Below, in pieces: positions 1 through 8,300 of a stretch of DNA of 64,000 bases (the stretch's first letter is position 1; each line of letters starts with the position of its first letter). Origin of the DNA: Paenibacillus eucommiae. GTDB lineage: Bacteria > Bacillota > Bacilli > Paenibacillales > NBRC-103111. The stretch spans positions 1 to 64,000 of the forward strand of contig NZ_JAGGLB010000018.1 in the NCBI RefSeq assembly GCF_017874215.1. Direction: 5' to 3'. The notes beneath the pieces were generated by a model, which did not search any database, was not told the DNA's origin, and worked only from the letters and a program-made list of their open reading frames with translations. A program made the position numbers and the translations under genes.

Positions 1-72
1 AAAAGATCATCATAATTTACCTTATTTAGTAAATTATTCTTCATTACATTTCATGTCAGATTCAATGCATGC

Positions 73-258
73 TTAATGTGTTTTTCATCGTTAAAATCAC
101 CAGATTCTCTTCACATCCTGCTTTAACGATGAAAAACATCGTTAAAATCCCTTTTAACCACCTAGAAGGGCCATCAGCCCTCTTTTAACGATGAAAATCA
201 TCGTTAACGTGACGGATTGATCTGGAACACTTGCTTTAGCGATGAAAAACATCGTTAA
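73..258. repeat. Array of four short hairpin repeats (TTTAACGATG family)
   Basis: Four inverted repeats of the form TTTAACGATG-A5-CATCGTTAAA lie at 73-94 (left arm degenerate), 122-146, 183-207 and 235-258. Centre-to-centre spacing is about 50, 61 and 52 bases. The copy at 235 has TTTAGCGATG against CATCGTTAA, which would still pair as G-U in RNA. The same family recurs at 17101-17176, 25411-25487 and 60931-61076. The stretch 140-200 also resembles 61010-61066 outside the hairpins. No coding sequence is seen in 1-340. Confidence 0.85.
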
Positions 259-274
259 GTGAAAGACTTTTCAT

Positions 275-325
275 GAAAAAACAAAGGCACGGCGTCCGCA
301 TGATATTCGGATACCGGCCTTTGCT
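275..325 (-). terminator. Rho-independent terminator of the accDA-pyk-fxsA block
   Basis: Read on the minus strand, AAAGGCCGG...TCCG pairs imperfectly with CGGA...CCGTGCCTTT and is followed by a T-run (283-275 side). It sits about 45 bases downstream of the fxsA stop, as expected for the end of this transcription unit. Confidence 0.6.
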
Positions 326-368
326 GAGAAAAAACCAATCTATGGGCGTATGGGCGATACGCGCGATA

Positions 369-764
369 CTATTTGCGAAAAAAAAGTGAAAAGCGTCCCC
401 TCGCTATTTGCCTCTGGAGAATTAACAGCAGCAGCGCTTTGAAAATAGGCCGTGTGTAGGGAAATATAAGCAGGAAGCCCAGGATATCTGTGATCAGTCC
501 AGGCAACACGAGCAGAATACCGCCAACAAACACACAAGCTCCATCCAGCAGCGATGCCGTAGGCATCTGTCCTTTGGACAGCTGAAACCGGGCATAATCC
601 ATAACTTTCCTTGCTTCCCGTCTAGCTAAATATATACCTAGAAAGCCTGTCAGCAGAAGAAAGCCAAATGTTGCCCAGCCCCCAATGTACCGTCCCAGCA
701 CAATAATCCCAACGATATCCAGAGCAGGCACAATGATCAAAGCAGCAAGCAGTACACGAAACAT
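369..764 (-). CDS. fxsA: FxsA family membrane protein
   Basis: 131-aa polytopic membrane protein. Hydrophobic segments lie near residues 3-22, 28-47 and 76-100, with the family's charged stretch LARREARKVMDYARF between them and a basic tail. FxsA proteins are cytoplasmic-membrane proteins of poorly defined function, named for relieving F exclusion of phage T7 in E. coli. The ATG at 764 follows GGGGGGATAA, which also carries the stop of the upstream thioesterase gene (4-base gap), so the two are probably co-translated. B. subtilis also has an fxsA homologue (ytzA) next to pyk, which supports the call. Confidence 0.88.
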   Translation of the reverse strand: MFRVLLAALIIVPALDIVGIIVLGRYIGGWATFGFLLLTGFLGIYLARREARKVMDYARFQLSKGQMPTASLLDGACVFVGGILLVLPGLITDILGFLLIFPYTRPIFKALLLLILQRQIARGRFSLFFRK

Positions 765-768
765 AGGC

Positions 769-1254
769 TTATCCCCCCGACGCTAGCAGTTGAAACAATT
801 CCGGCAGCTCCCTATCTATACGTACGGGCTTCCAGGAAAGGTTCACCCATACATGGCGAGTTAATCCACTAACGAGCAGCTCACCGCCAGGCTTCCGCGT
901 TCCTTCCACGGCACTAGGAACCGGGTCAGCTTCCTGGTTTATTTCTGCTGTAGAAATTCTGCGAATTTGAGACTCAAATTCAAGCCGGACATGTGTATAG
1001 CTTGCAATTCGTGTATAGATCGCAATTTTCTCATCATACCGCGCAGGTTTGTGAAATTTCACCTCGGCCTCTACAAGAGGAAGAAGACAACCCTTGGACT
1101 CAATGTCGCTGTACCGCATACCCAGCTGACGAATCAATTCGGTCCGGCCCAGCTCAAACCAATTCAAATAATTGGTATGGTACACCACACCCATTTGATC
1201 CGTTTCCTGGTAGCGGACCCGAATTTCGTGCTCATACCACCGATGCTCTCCCAA
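769..1254 (-). CDS. Acyl-CoA thioesterase, YbgC/FadM 4HBT family
   Basis: 161-aa hot-dog-fold thioesterase. The N-terminal RVRYQETDQMGVVYHTNYL matches the 4-hydroxybenzoyl-CoA thioesterase signature, with the catalytic Asp of the ETDQMG motif, and is followed by WFELGRTELIRQLG. Family members hydrolyse short- or medium-chain acyl-CoA thioesters in the cytoplasm. The start is TTG at 1254, preceded by GGAGTGA six bases upstream. It lies 20 bases after the pyk stop in the same operon. An unusual loop near residues 105-122 (NQEADPVPSAVEGTRKPG) looks longer than in typical relatives and may be a small insertion. The substrate cannot be told from sequence. Confidence 0.85.
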   Translation of the reverse strand: MGEHRWYEHEIRVRYQETDQMGVVYHTNYLNWFELGRTELIRQLGMRYSDIESKGCLLPLVEAEVKFHKPARYDEKIAIYTRIASYTHVRLEFESQIRRISTAEINQEADPVPSAVEGTRKPGGELLVSGLTRHVWVNLSWKPVRIDRELPELFQLLASGG

Positions 1255-1274
1255 TACGGCTCACTCCATTTTTC

Positions 1275-3029
1275 TTATAAAACTTTAGCACGTCCGGAGT
1301 AGATGACTCCGACTTCCGGATAAATGGAAACTTCCATGCCGTCTGTAATTATTTCCATCGCACGTTCTACACCTACAATAACCGGAATGCCTAAGCTTAA
1401 GGCAACTACAGCCGCATGTGAAGTGATTCCGCCAAATTCCGTAATCAAAGCACTAGCCTTCTGTACAGCAGGCATGTACTCTTTATCTGTAGAAACGACC
1501 ACAAGAATAGCGCCGTCAGTCATTTTTTCGATTGCTTCCTCAGGAGAACGGGCCGTTACCACTTTGCCGGTGGCGTTCTGTGAGCCTATGCCAACGCCTT
1601 TGGCAATCATCTCTCCGACATGATGCACCTTGATCAAATTCGTTGTTCCAGAGCGGCCAACCGGCACGCCTGCGGTAATAATAACTATGTCTCCTAAAGT
1701 AACCAGACCGGATTTGATGCTGGTTTCTACAGCAAGCTCGAACAGCTCATCTGTAGTCTTAGCTTCTACACCCTTGACCGGAATTACTCCCCATACGAGT
1801 GACAAATGACGGATGACATGCTCATTAGGAGTCACGGCAACAATCGGGGATCTAGGGCGATATTTGGATACCATCCTCGCTGTATATCCACTTTCCGTAG
1901 CCGTTAGAATCGCTTTTGCGCCCAGCTCCAGCGCTGAGTTAGCAACTGCCTGGCTAATCGCTTCCGTTACGGTCGTTTGTTGAGCTTGCGCTGTACGAAC
2001 GAAGATTTCACGATATTCAAGTGCATCTTCAGCACGTAAAGCAATGCGCGCCATGGTCAATACGGATTCAACCGGATACTTTCCAGCGGCTGTTTCCCCT
2101 GAAAGCATTACCGCATCCGTGCCATCAAAGACAGCATTGGCAACATCACTTGCTTCAGCACGGGTCGGACGCGGATTGCGCTGCATCGAGTCAAGCATCA
2201 TAGTAGCAGTAATAACCGGCTTGCCTACAATGTTACATTTTTTAATCATATTTTTTTGGACAATGGGTACATCTTCAGCTGGAATCTCCACGCCAAGGTC
2301 ACCACGGGCAACCATTAAGCCATCGGAAACCTCAAGAATTTCATCGAGGTTCTCAACACCCTCTTGATTCTCAATTTTACTAATTATTTGGATATGCGAA
2401 GCGCCATAGCGCTCCAGCAATTCACGGATTTCCATCACATCACTGGCTTTACGCACAAAAGATGCTGCTATGAAATCGACACCCTGCTCAATACCAAAAA
2501 TAATGTCATTAGCATCCTTTTCGGTAATCCCCGGAAGCTTGATTTTGACGCCGGGAACATTTACGCCCTTTTTGCTCTTGAGCAGGCCGCCGTTAACGAC
2601 CCGGCACTCGATTTCGCTGCCGCTGATACCCACAACCAGCAGTCCAATCAAGCCGTCATCCACCAGGATGGTTGATCCGATTTGCACATCTCGCGGCAGT
2701 TCTGGATAAGTTACGGAAATACGCTCCGCATCTCCAAGAATCTCCTCGGTAGTCAGGATAATATGCTTGTCCTGTACGAGCTCAATAGGCTCTTCTTTAA
2801 GCTTGCCGGTACGAATCTCCGGTCCTTTCGTATCAAGCAAAATAGCAGCGATTTTGCCGGTTTCCTCACAAGCCTGACGAATATTGGTGATACGGGCTCC
2901 ATGCTCTTGGTAATCTCCGTGTGAAAAGTTCAGACGGGCAACGTTCATGCCCGCCTCCAGAAGCCTCTTTAAGTTCTCTAGTGACTCGCTGGCCGGGCCG
3001 ATGGTACAGACAATTTTTGTTTTACGCAT
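1275..3029 (-). CDS. pyk: Pyruvate kinase with C-terminal PEP-utilising domain
   Basis: 584 aa, the length of Bacillus-type pyruvate kinases. Converts phosphoenolpyruvate and ADP to pyruvate and ATP. The N-terminus MRKTKIVCTIGPAS, NFSHGDYQEHG, the MVARGDLGVEIP catalytic segment and TRAEASDVANAVFDGTDAVM are diagnostic. Residues about 475-584 form the extra C-terminal domain of Bacillus enzymes, related to the PEP-utilising swivelling domain (GGITSHAAVVALSLGIPV). The ATG at 3029 lies inside the end of accA, and its SD (GGAGGG) is within accA coding sequence, giving an 8-base overlap and likely translational coupling. In B. subtilis pfkA lies between accA and pyk; it is absent here. Confidence 0.98.
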   Translation of the reverse strand: MRKTKIVCTIGPASESLENLKRLLEAGMNVARLNFSHGDYQEHGARITNIRQACEETGKIAAILLDTKGPEIRTGKLKEEPIELVQDKHIILTTEEILGDAERISVTYPELPRDVQIGSTILVDDGLIGLLVVGISGSEIECRVVNGGLLKSKKGVNVPGVKIKLPGITEKDANDIIFGIEQGVDFIAASFVRKASDVMEIRELLERYGASHIQIISKIENQEGVENLDEILEVSDGLMVARGDLGVEIPAEDVPIVQKNMIKKCNIVGKPVITATMMLDSMQRNPRPTRAEASDVANAVFDGTDAVMLSGETAAGKYPVESVLTMARIALRAEDALEYREIFVRTAQAQQTTVTEAISQAVANSALELGAKAILTATESGYTARMVSKYRPRSPIVAVTPNEHVIRHLSLVWGVIPVKGVEAKTTDELFELAVETSIKSGLVTLGDIVIITAGVPVGRSGTTNLIKVHHVGEMIAKGVGIGSQNATGKVVTARSPEEAIEKMTDGAILVVVSTDKEYMPAVQKASALITEFGGITSHAAVVALSLGIPVIVGVERAMEIITDGMEVSIYPEVGVIYSGRAKVL

Positions 3030-3996
3030 GGTTTCCCTCCTGGATGAATGTGAACCTACCGATTTCTCTAAACTTACGGTATCGGTCCTCGACTAATTCT
3101 TGTTCAGACATGTTCAGTAACGGCTCCATTTGTTCCCATAAAACAGATTTGATGGAAGCCGCTTGTACAGCTAAATCGCGGTGTGCGCCGCCTCTGGGCT
3201 CAGGGATAATAGCATCAGCTACACCGAGCTCGAGAATTTGATCTGCTGTGATTTTCATTGCTTCTGCTGCATGCAGCGATTTCGAGGCATCTTTATATAA
3301 AATGGACGCTGCACCTTCGGGGCTGATAACTGAATAAATGGAGCTTTCCAACATTAACACTCTATTTCCTACTCCCAGAGCAAGCGCACCTCCGCTGCCC
3401 CCTTCACCAATCACAATACAAATGATCGGCACACGGAAAGAGGCCATTTCCAGCAGATTTCTGGCAATAGCTTCACCTTGTCCGCGCTCTTCAGCTGCAT
3501 TACCAGGGAATGCTCCCTTGGTATCAATAAAGGTGATAATCGGACGGCGGAATTTATCCGCCTGCCGCATAAGCCGAAGCGCTTTGCGAAAGCCTTCCGG
3601 ATGCGGCAAGCCAAAGTTACGGGCTATGTTGTCTTTCGTATCTTTCCCCTTCTGGTGCCCTACTACCGTGACGGGAATATCGTTCAGCTTGGCGAGTCCG
3701 CCAATGATCGCCAGATCGTCACCATACAGCCGATCACCATGAAGCTCTACGAAATCACTAAAAATAGTCTGGATATAATCAATCGTGGTAGGCCTTTGAG
3801 GATGGCGTGCCAGCTGCATCTTTTGCGCTGTCGTCATATTCGTGTACAGCTCGTCTTCCAGCAGAAGGTATCTCTCCTCCAGCCGCTTGATCTCTTCAGA
3901 AAAATCAATATGCTTCTCAGCTCCGAATCTGCGCAGCTCGTCTATTTTGCTCCGCAGCTCCGCTAGCGGCTGTTCGAACGGCATTTCACTCGGCAT
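3022..3996 (-). CDS. accA: Acetyl-CoA carboxylase carboxyltransferase subunit alpha
   Basis: 324 aa. Together with AccD forms the carboxyltransferase that moves CO2 from carboxybiotin to acetyl-CoA, the first step of fatty acid synthesis. Family segments seen: HPQRPTTIDYIQTIF, ELHGDRLYGDD, GREGGAF-region equivalent DTKGAFPGNAAEERGQGEAI, and IGEGGSGGALALGVG (oxyanion region). I chose ATG at 3996 because AGGAGG lies 9 bases upstream; an in-frame ATG at 4020 has no such site. The start overlaps the accD stop by 11 bases and the end overlaps pyk by 8, so accD-accA-pyk look translationally coupled. Confidence 0.97.
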   Translation of the reverse strand: MPSEMPFEQPLAELRSKIDELRRFGAEKHIDFSEEIKRLEERYLLLEDELYTNMTTAQKMQLARHPQRPTTIDYIQTIFSDFVELHGDRLYGDDLAIIGGLAKLNDIPVTVVGHQKGKDTKDNIARNFGLPHPEGFRKALRLMRQADKFRRPIITFIDTKGAFPGNAAEERGQGEAIARNLLEMASFRVPIICIVIGEGGSGGALALGVGNRVLMLESSIYSVISPEGAASILYKDASKSLHAAEAMKITADQILELGVADAIIPEPRGGAHRDLAVQAASIKSVLWEQMEPLLNMSEQELVEDRYRKFREIGRFTFIQEGNHA

Positions 3997-4855
3997 AAGT
4001 AGCTGCCTCCTTCCTGACATGCATATCCAGAAGCCTGATCAGCGTTGGACGCATATCCTTACGAGTAACGACCTTATCCAGCTGGCCATGCAGTAAATTA
4101 AACTCTGCAGTCTGGAAATTATCAGGCAGCTTCTGACCAATGGTCTGTTCAATAACCCTGCGCCCGGTAAAACCGAACGAGGTTGCCGGCTCGGAAATGA
4201 TAATATCCCCCAGCATGGCAAAGCTGGCCGATACGCCTCCGAAGGTAGGGTCCGTGATCACCGAAATGAACAGTCCGCCCTCCTTGCCCAGCTTGGACAA
4301 TGCTGCGCTTGTTTTGGCCATTTGCATCAGACTCAGGATGCTTTCCTGCATGCGAGCTCCACCCGAAGTAGAAAAAATAATAATAGGGAGCTGCTTGTCG
4401 ATGGCGGTCTCAATCGCTCTTGTAATTTTCTCTCCAACTACAGAGCCGAGCGAGCCGCCCATGAAATCGAAGCTCATTACGGCAATAATGACAGAGAATT
4501 CACCAATCTTGCCTTGACCTGTCATAATCGCATCCCGCAAATCAGTTGCATTCTTCGCTTTTTCTAACTTTGCCGGATAATCGGGGAATTGCAGGGGATC
4601 TTCTGATATCATATCGCCATCGAACTCAACTTCGAGGCCATCATCCATAATCATTTGGATCCGCTCTACAGCGCTTAGTTTATAATGATAGCCGCAAGCT
4701 GTACAAACCTTAAGATTTTTCTCCAACTCTTTGCTAGTCTGAATCGTGCCGCACTTGGGGCATTTATTCATTAAGCCTTCCGGGATTTCCCGCTTTGTTT
4801 TTTCAGAAGGAATTGTCGCATATTTCCTCTTTTGAAATAGGTCCTTTATTGACAC
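3986..4855 (-). CDS. accD: Acetyl-CoA carboxylase carboxyltransferase subunit beta
   Basis: 289 aa, normal for AccD. The N-terminal zinc ribbon is visible: CPKCG near residue 32 and CTACG near residue 51, four cysteines in all. The crotonase-like core follows, with GMG/GGSMGSVVGEKITRA-type sequence (FDFMGGSLGSVVGEKI) and FSTSGGARMQE. It partners AccA in acyl-CoA carboxylation. The start is GTG at 4855, preceded by GAGGTG. An upstream 13-bp AT-rich tandem repeat lies between this gene and the 62-aa gene. Confidence 0.97.
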   Translation of the reverse strand: MSIKDLFQKRKYATIPSEKTKREIPEGLMNKCPKCGTIQTSKELEKNLKVCTACGYHYKLSAVERIQMIMDDGLEVEFDGDMISEDPLQFPDYPAKLEKAKNATDLRDAIMTGQGKIGEFSVIIAVMSFDFMGGSLGSVVGEKITRAIETAIDKQLPIIIFSTSGGARMQESILSLMQMAKTSAALSKLGKEGGLFISVITDPTFGGVSASFAMLGDIIISEPATSFGFTGRRVIEQTIGQKLPDNFQTAEFNLLHGQLDKVVTRKDMRPTLIRLLDMHVRKEAATYAE

Positions 4856-4895
4856 TGTTCCACCTCATTGGCTTTTATAGTGTATCTCTTCAAGC

Positions 4896-4939
4896 CATAT
4901 TAAATAACATATTTAAATAACATATTTAAATAACATATT
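4896..4939. repeat. 13-bp AT-rich tandem repeat (CATATTTAAATAA), about three units
   Basis: The unit CATATTTAAATAA is repeated about three times between the accD SD and the end of the 62-aa gene, and the last unit touches that gene's TAA stop. It is a small microsatellite in the intergenic gap. No hairpin with a T-run is evident. Confidence 0.75.
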
Positions 4940-5126
4940 ATCTATGTAAAATAGAGTTCAGCACTTCCTGTACTTCCTCCAGCTCTCCCTCAGGGACGAG
5001 AATTTCGAACTGATTTTTGGAAAGATTGATGCCTCTAACTTGTACAAGAAAGCCTTCTTCAGAAAGCCTTTGTTTGATGCGCTCTGCGATTCTTGCAGTT
5101 GGAGCAATATATATCACCGTCCACAT
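4938..5126 (-). CDS. Conserved-looking 62-aa protein, DUF2007-like, unknown function
   Basis: 62 aa, start ATG at 5126 behind a perfect AGGAGG (spacing 8); a longer frame to 5222 is open but has no SD. The sequence begins MWTVIYIAPTARIAERIKQR and continues with EEGFLVQVRGINLS and FEILVPEGELEEVQEVL. It reads as a single beta-alpha-beta-beta-alpha fold, like DUF2007/signal-transducing small domains: alternating strands and a helix with a final EVLNSIL helix. No catalytic residues or membrane segments are seen. Its position between dnaE and accD is where B. subtilis has ytsJ. I do not recognise a function. Confidence 0.8.
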   Translation of the reverse strand: MWTVIYIAPTARIAERIKQRLSEEGFLVQVRGINLSKNQFEILVPEGELEEVQEVLNSILHR

Positions 5127-5142
5127 GAAAAAAAACCTCCTA

Positions 5143-5258
5143 TAAGTTTGCGAAGCAAAACTGCTGCGTAAGCTTAGCTTTGAAGTAACCCGCCTTAATA
5201 AAACCGGCTTTGTAAGCGTCATTGAGTTTGCTTATCAAACTTGCTGCGCAAGGTGTAG
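5143..5258. repeat. Two diverged direct repeats in the dnaE to 62-aa gene interval
   Basis: AAGTTTGCGAAGCAAAACTG (from 5142) and GAGTTTGCTTATCAAACTTG (from 5224) are related segments. The first is followed by CTGCGTAAGCTTAG and the second by CTGCGCAAGGTGTAG. Each contains a small inverted repeat (TTTGC..GCAAA, GTTTG..CAAAC). They lie in the leader of the 62-aa gene. Confidence 0.55.
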
Positions 5259-5347
5259 GTTTTACACAATGGAATAATGATATCATAACTTCTCTTTTTC
5301 CCGCAACAAAGCAGTTCAGCCAAATTAAGCAAATACATCTGAAATGT

Positions 5348-8300
5348 TTATTTTACCCTTACAGAATCCTGGCCCATGATCGTCTCGACCAGGCGAAATA
5401 AATCCGGTGACGGCTTCACCCGGTAGCGCTCGCTGAGAGCGAGCAGCCGCTGGCCTTGCTCGTAGAACAACACCACCGCAAGCGGTCCTTCATGCAGCTT
5501 CAGCAGCGTCTTAAGCTGCAAAAGCTTGTCCGGCTGCTCGAAATCAGCCGTGATCCTGACGTAGACCCGCTGCTCCTTCGGCGCGGTGGCCGGGTCATTC
5601 TTCGCGCCAGCTGTCTGCGGCCGCGGAGTACTTGCGTGCGCCGCCGGATTTGCTCCGGCGCGTTCCGAAGGGCTCTGCGGCGCTGTCGGAGCCTTGGGCT
5701 TCTCATTGGCGGCGTAGCTGCCGCGGGTGCCGCTGGCTTTGCCAGCACTGGAGCTGGCTCCAGGGCCTGAGCTTGTGCTAGGGCTTGCGTTAGGACTGGC
5801 TGCGTTAGAACCAGCACCAGGGCTAGCTGTGCGCGAGGTAGCGCCAGGGCTTGAGCCAGATGGTTTGCCTGAACGGTCAGGGCCAGCACTATAGCCTGAG
5901 ACTGAGCGAGTGCCAGAGGCATTCGCTTGACGCGGCCGCCTTTGGCGCAGATGCTGGATGCCGTCCGGGTCGTCCAGGGCAGCAAGCCGCTCGGCCAGCA
6001 GCTTTGGCGGATCCTCATCCTGCAGCTGCAGCTTCCCGCGGACGAGGATAAGGCGTCCCTTCTGCACCAGCGGCGCATATTCCTTCCAGCTGTCGGGGAA
6101 CAGCACGACCTCCACCTTCTCGATGCGGTCCTCCAGCTCCATGAAAGCCATCGGGTCCCCCTTCTTGGTCACGATCGTTTTGCTGGAGAGCACCATCCCG
6201 GCAACGATGACATCGCTATGGTCCGGGAGCTCTACCAGTTCATGCAGCTTATCGATCTCCTGCTCATCCAGCATGCCCGCGTAGGCGTCGAGCGGATGAC
6301 CGGAGACATACATGCCGAGCAGTTCACGCTCATGCTCCAACTGCTGACTCTGCGGCAGAGGCGGCACACTCGGTATCTCCACTTCCCAGTTCGGTTCCTC
6401 GGAGAAGCCGAACAGATGAAGCTGCAAATCATCCCGCTCCTTGCGCCATTTCACAGCCGAAGCTATCGTATCATCGAGCATGGCGCTAAGCTGGGCACGA
6501 TGCCCAGGCAGCGTATCCAGCGCGCCGCCCATGATTAAAGATTCGATAACACGCTTGTTGCAGACGCGCAAATCGACACGCCTGCACAAATCGAGCAAAC
6601 TCTCGAACGGACCGTTCTTCCGTTCGCTAAGAATCGCCTCAATCGCTTGCGTTCCGACATTTTTGATAGCGGCAAGGCCGAAACGGACACCGCCCCGCTC
6701 ACTTGAGACCGAATCTGACCCGACCGGAGTGAACACAACACCACTTTCGTTCACATCCGGGGGCAGTGCATCCAGCTTCATCCGCCGGCATTCGTCGACA
6801 TATTCCGCCACCTTGCGATGATTTCCCATTACAGCGGTAAGCATCGAAGCCATGAAATGCTTAGGATAATGCGCTTTTAAATAAGCCGTCTGAAAAGCCA
6901 GAACGCCGTAAGCGGTAGCATGAGCACGCGGAAATCCGTAATCCGCGAAGCGGACAATCATATCATACACATAGTTGGCTTCGTCAGCCTGGTAGCCCTG
7001 CTTTAAGCTTCCCAACACGAAATGCTCGCGCTCTTGATCCAGAACCTCGCGCTTTTTCTTGGAGACAGCTCTGCGTAAAAGATCCGCTTCACCCAAGCTG
7101 AAGCCTGCCATGGTCGAGGCAATTTGCATAATTTGCTCTTGATACACAATGATACCATAAGTATCCTTAAGAATAGGTTGTAAATCAGGATGCGGGTAAT
7201 CAATTTGAATCTGCCCGTGCTTGCCTTGGATATACTTGGGGATAAACTCCATTGGACCCGGGCGGTACAAGGCCACTACAGATATGATATCCTCGAACTC
7301 TGAAGGCTTAAGTTCCTTCAATACCCTTCTGACGCCCTTGGACTCCAATTGAAATATCCCCGTAGTTTCTCCTTTGCCAAGAAGCTCGTAGGTCTGTTGA
7401 TCTTTATCCATATCCAGCTGTGATAAATTTACCGTTATTCCTTCCAGCTCCTCGATCCACTTGAGTGTACGCTCTATGATGGAAAGCGTGCGAAGGCCAA
7501 GAAAATCCATCTTCAGCAGCCCGATAGCCTCAAGGTGCTCCATCGTATATTGCGTCAAGGCCGTTTGCTCTGCCCCCGCCTGAAGGGGAACGTATTCGGT
7601 TAAGGGTTCCCGTGAAATAACAACCCCTGCAGCATGCGTGGATGCATGCCGCGGCATCCCTTCTACGCGCATTGCCATGTCAAGCAGCTCTGCCGTCTTT
7701 GGCTGTCTGCTGACCAGCGCTTTAAGCTCCGCGCTTACCTTCAGCGCTTCCTTCAGCGTCATGCCAAGCTGGTGCGGAATCATCTTCGCTGCCCGGTCCA
7801 CCTCGCCATAAGGCAGATTGAGCACTCTGCCCACATCACGCACAGCCGCTTTCGCTGCCATAGTACCGAAGGTGATAATTTGCGCCACATGCTCTTGTCC
7901 ATATTTATCCACTACATATCCTATGACTTCATCGCGCCGTTCATCACTGAAATCGATATCGATATCCGGCATCGAAACCCGCTCCGGATTGAGAAACCGC
8001 TCGAACAGCAGCTTGTAACGAATCGGATCCACATCGGTAATTTTCAACACGTAGGCAACCAGACTGCCTGCTGAGGAGCCTCTGCCTGGACCTGTCATAA
8101 TGCCCTGTTCATGGGCAAAACGGATAAAATCCCAAACGATCAGAAAATAATCAGAAAAACCCATCGATTCAATAACGCCAAGCTCATAATGCAGCCTGGC
8201 TTCAATTTCAGCCCGATATTCCGAAGCGGCTTCGTTCCATCCGGGCTGCAGGTTATATCGCTGCTCCAGCCCTTTTTTACACAGCTCCAGTAAGTACTCA

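Noticed and set aside
73..258. CRISPR array
   Set aside because: Repeats are palindromic, mostly 22-25 bases with spacers of about 26-36 bases that resemble each other, occur as 2-4 units at several loci, and no cas gene is present.
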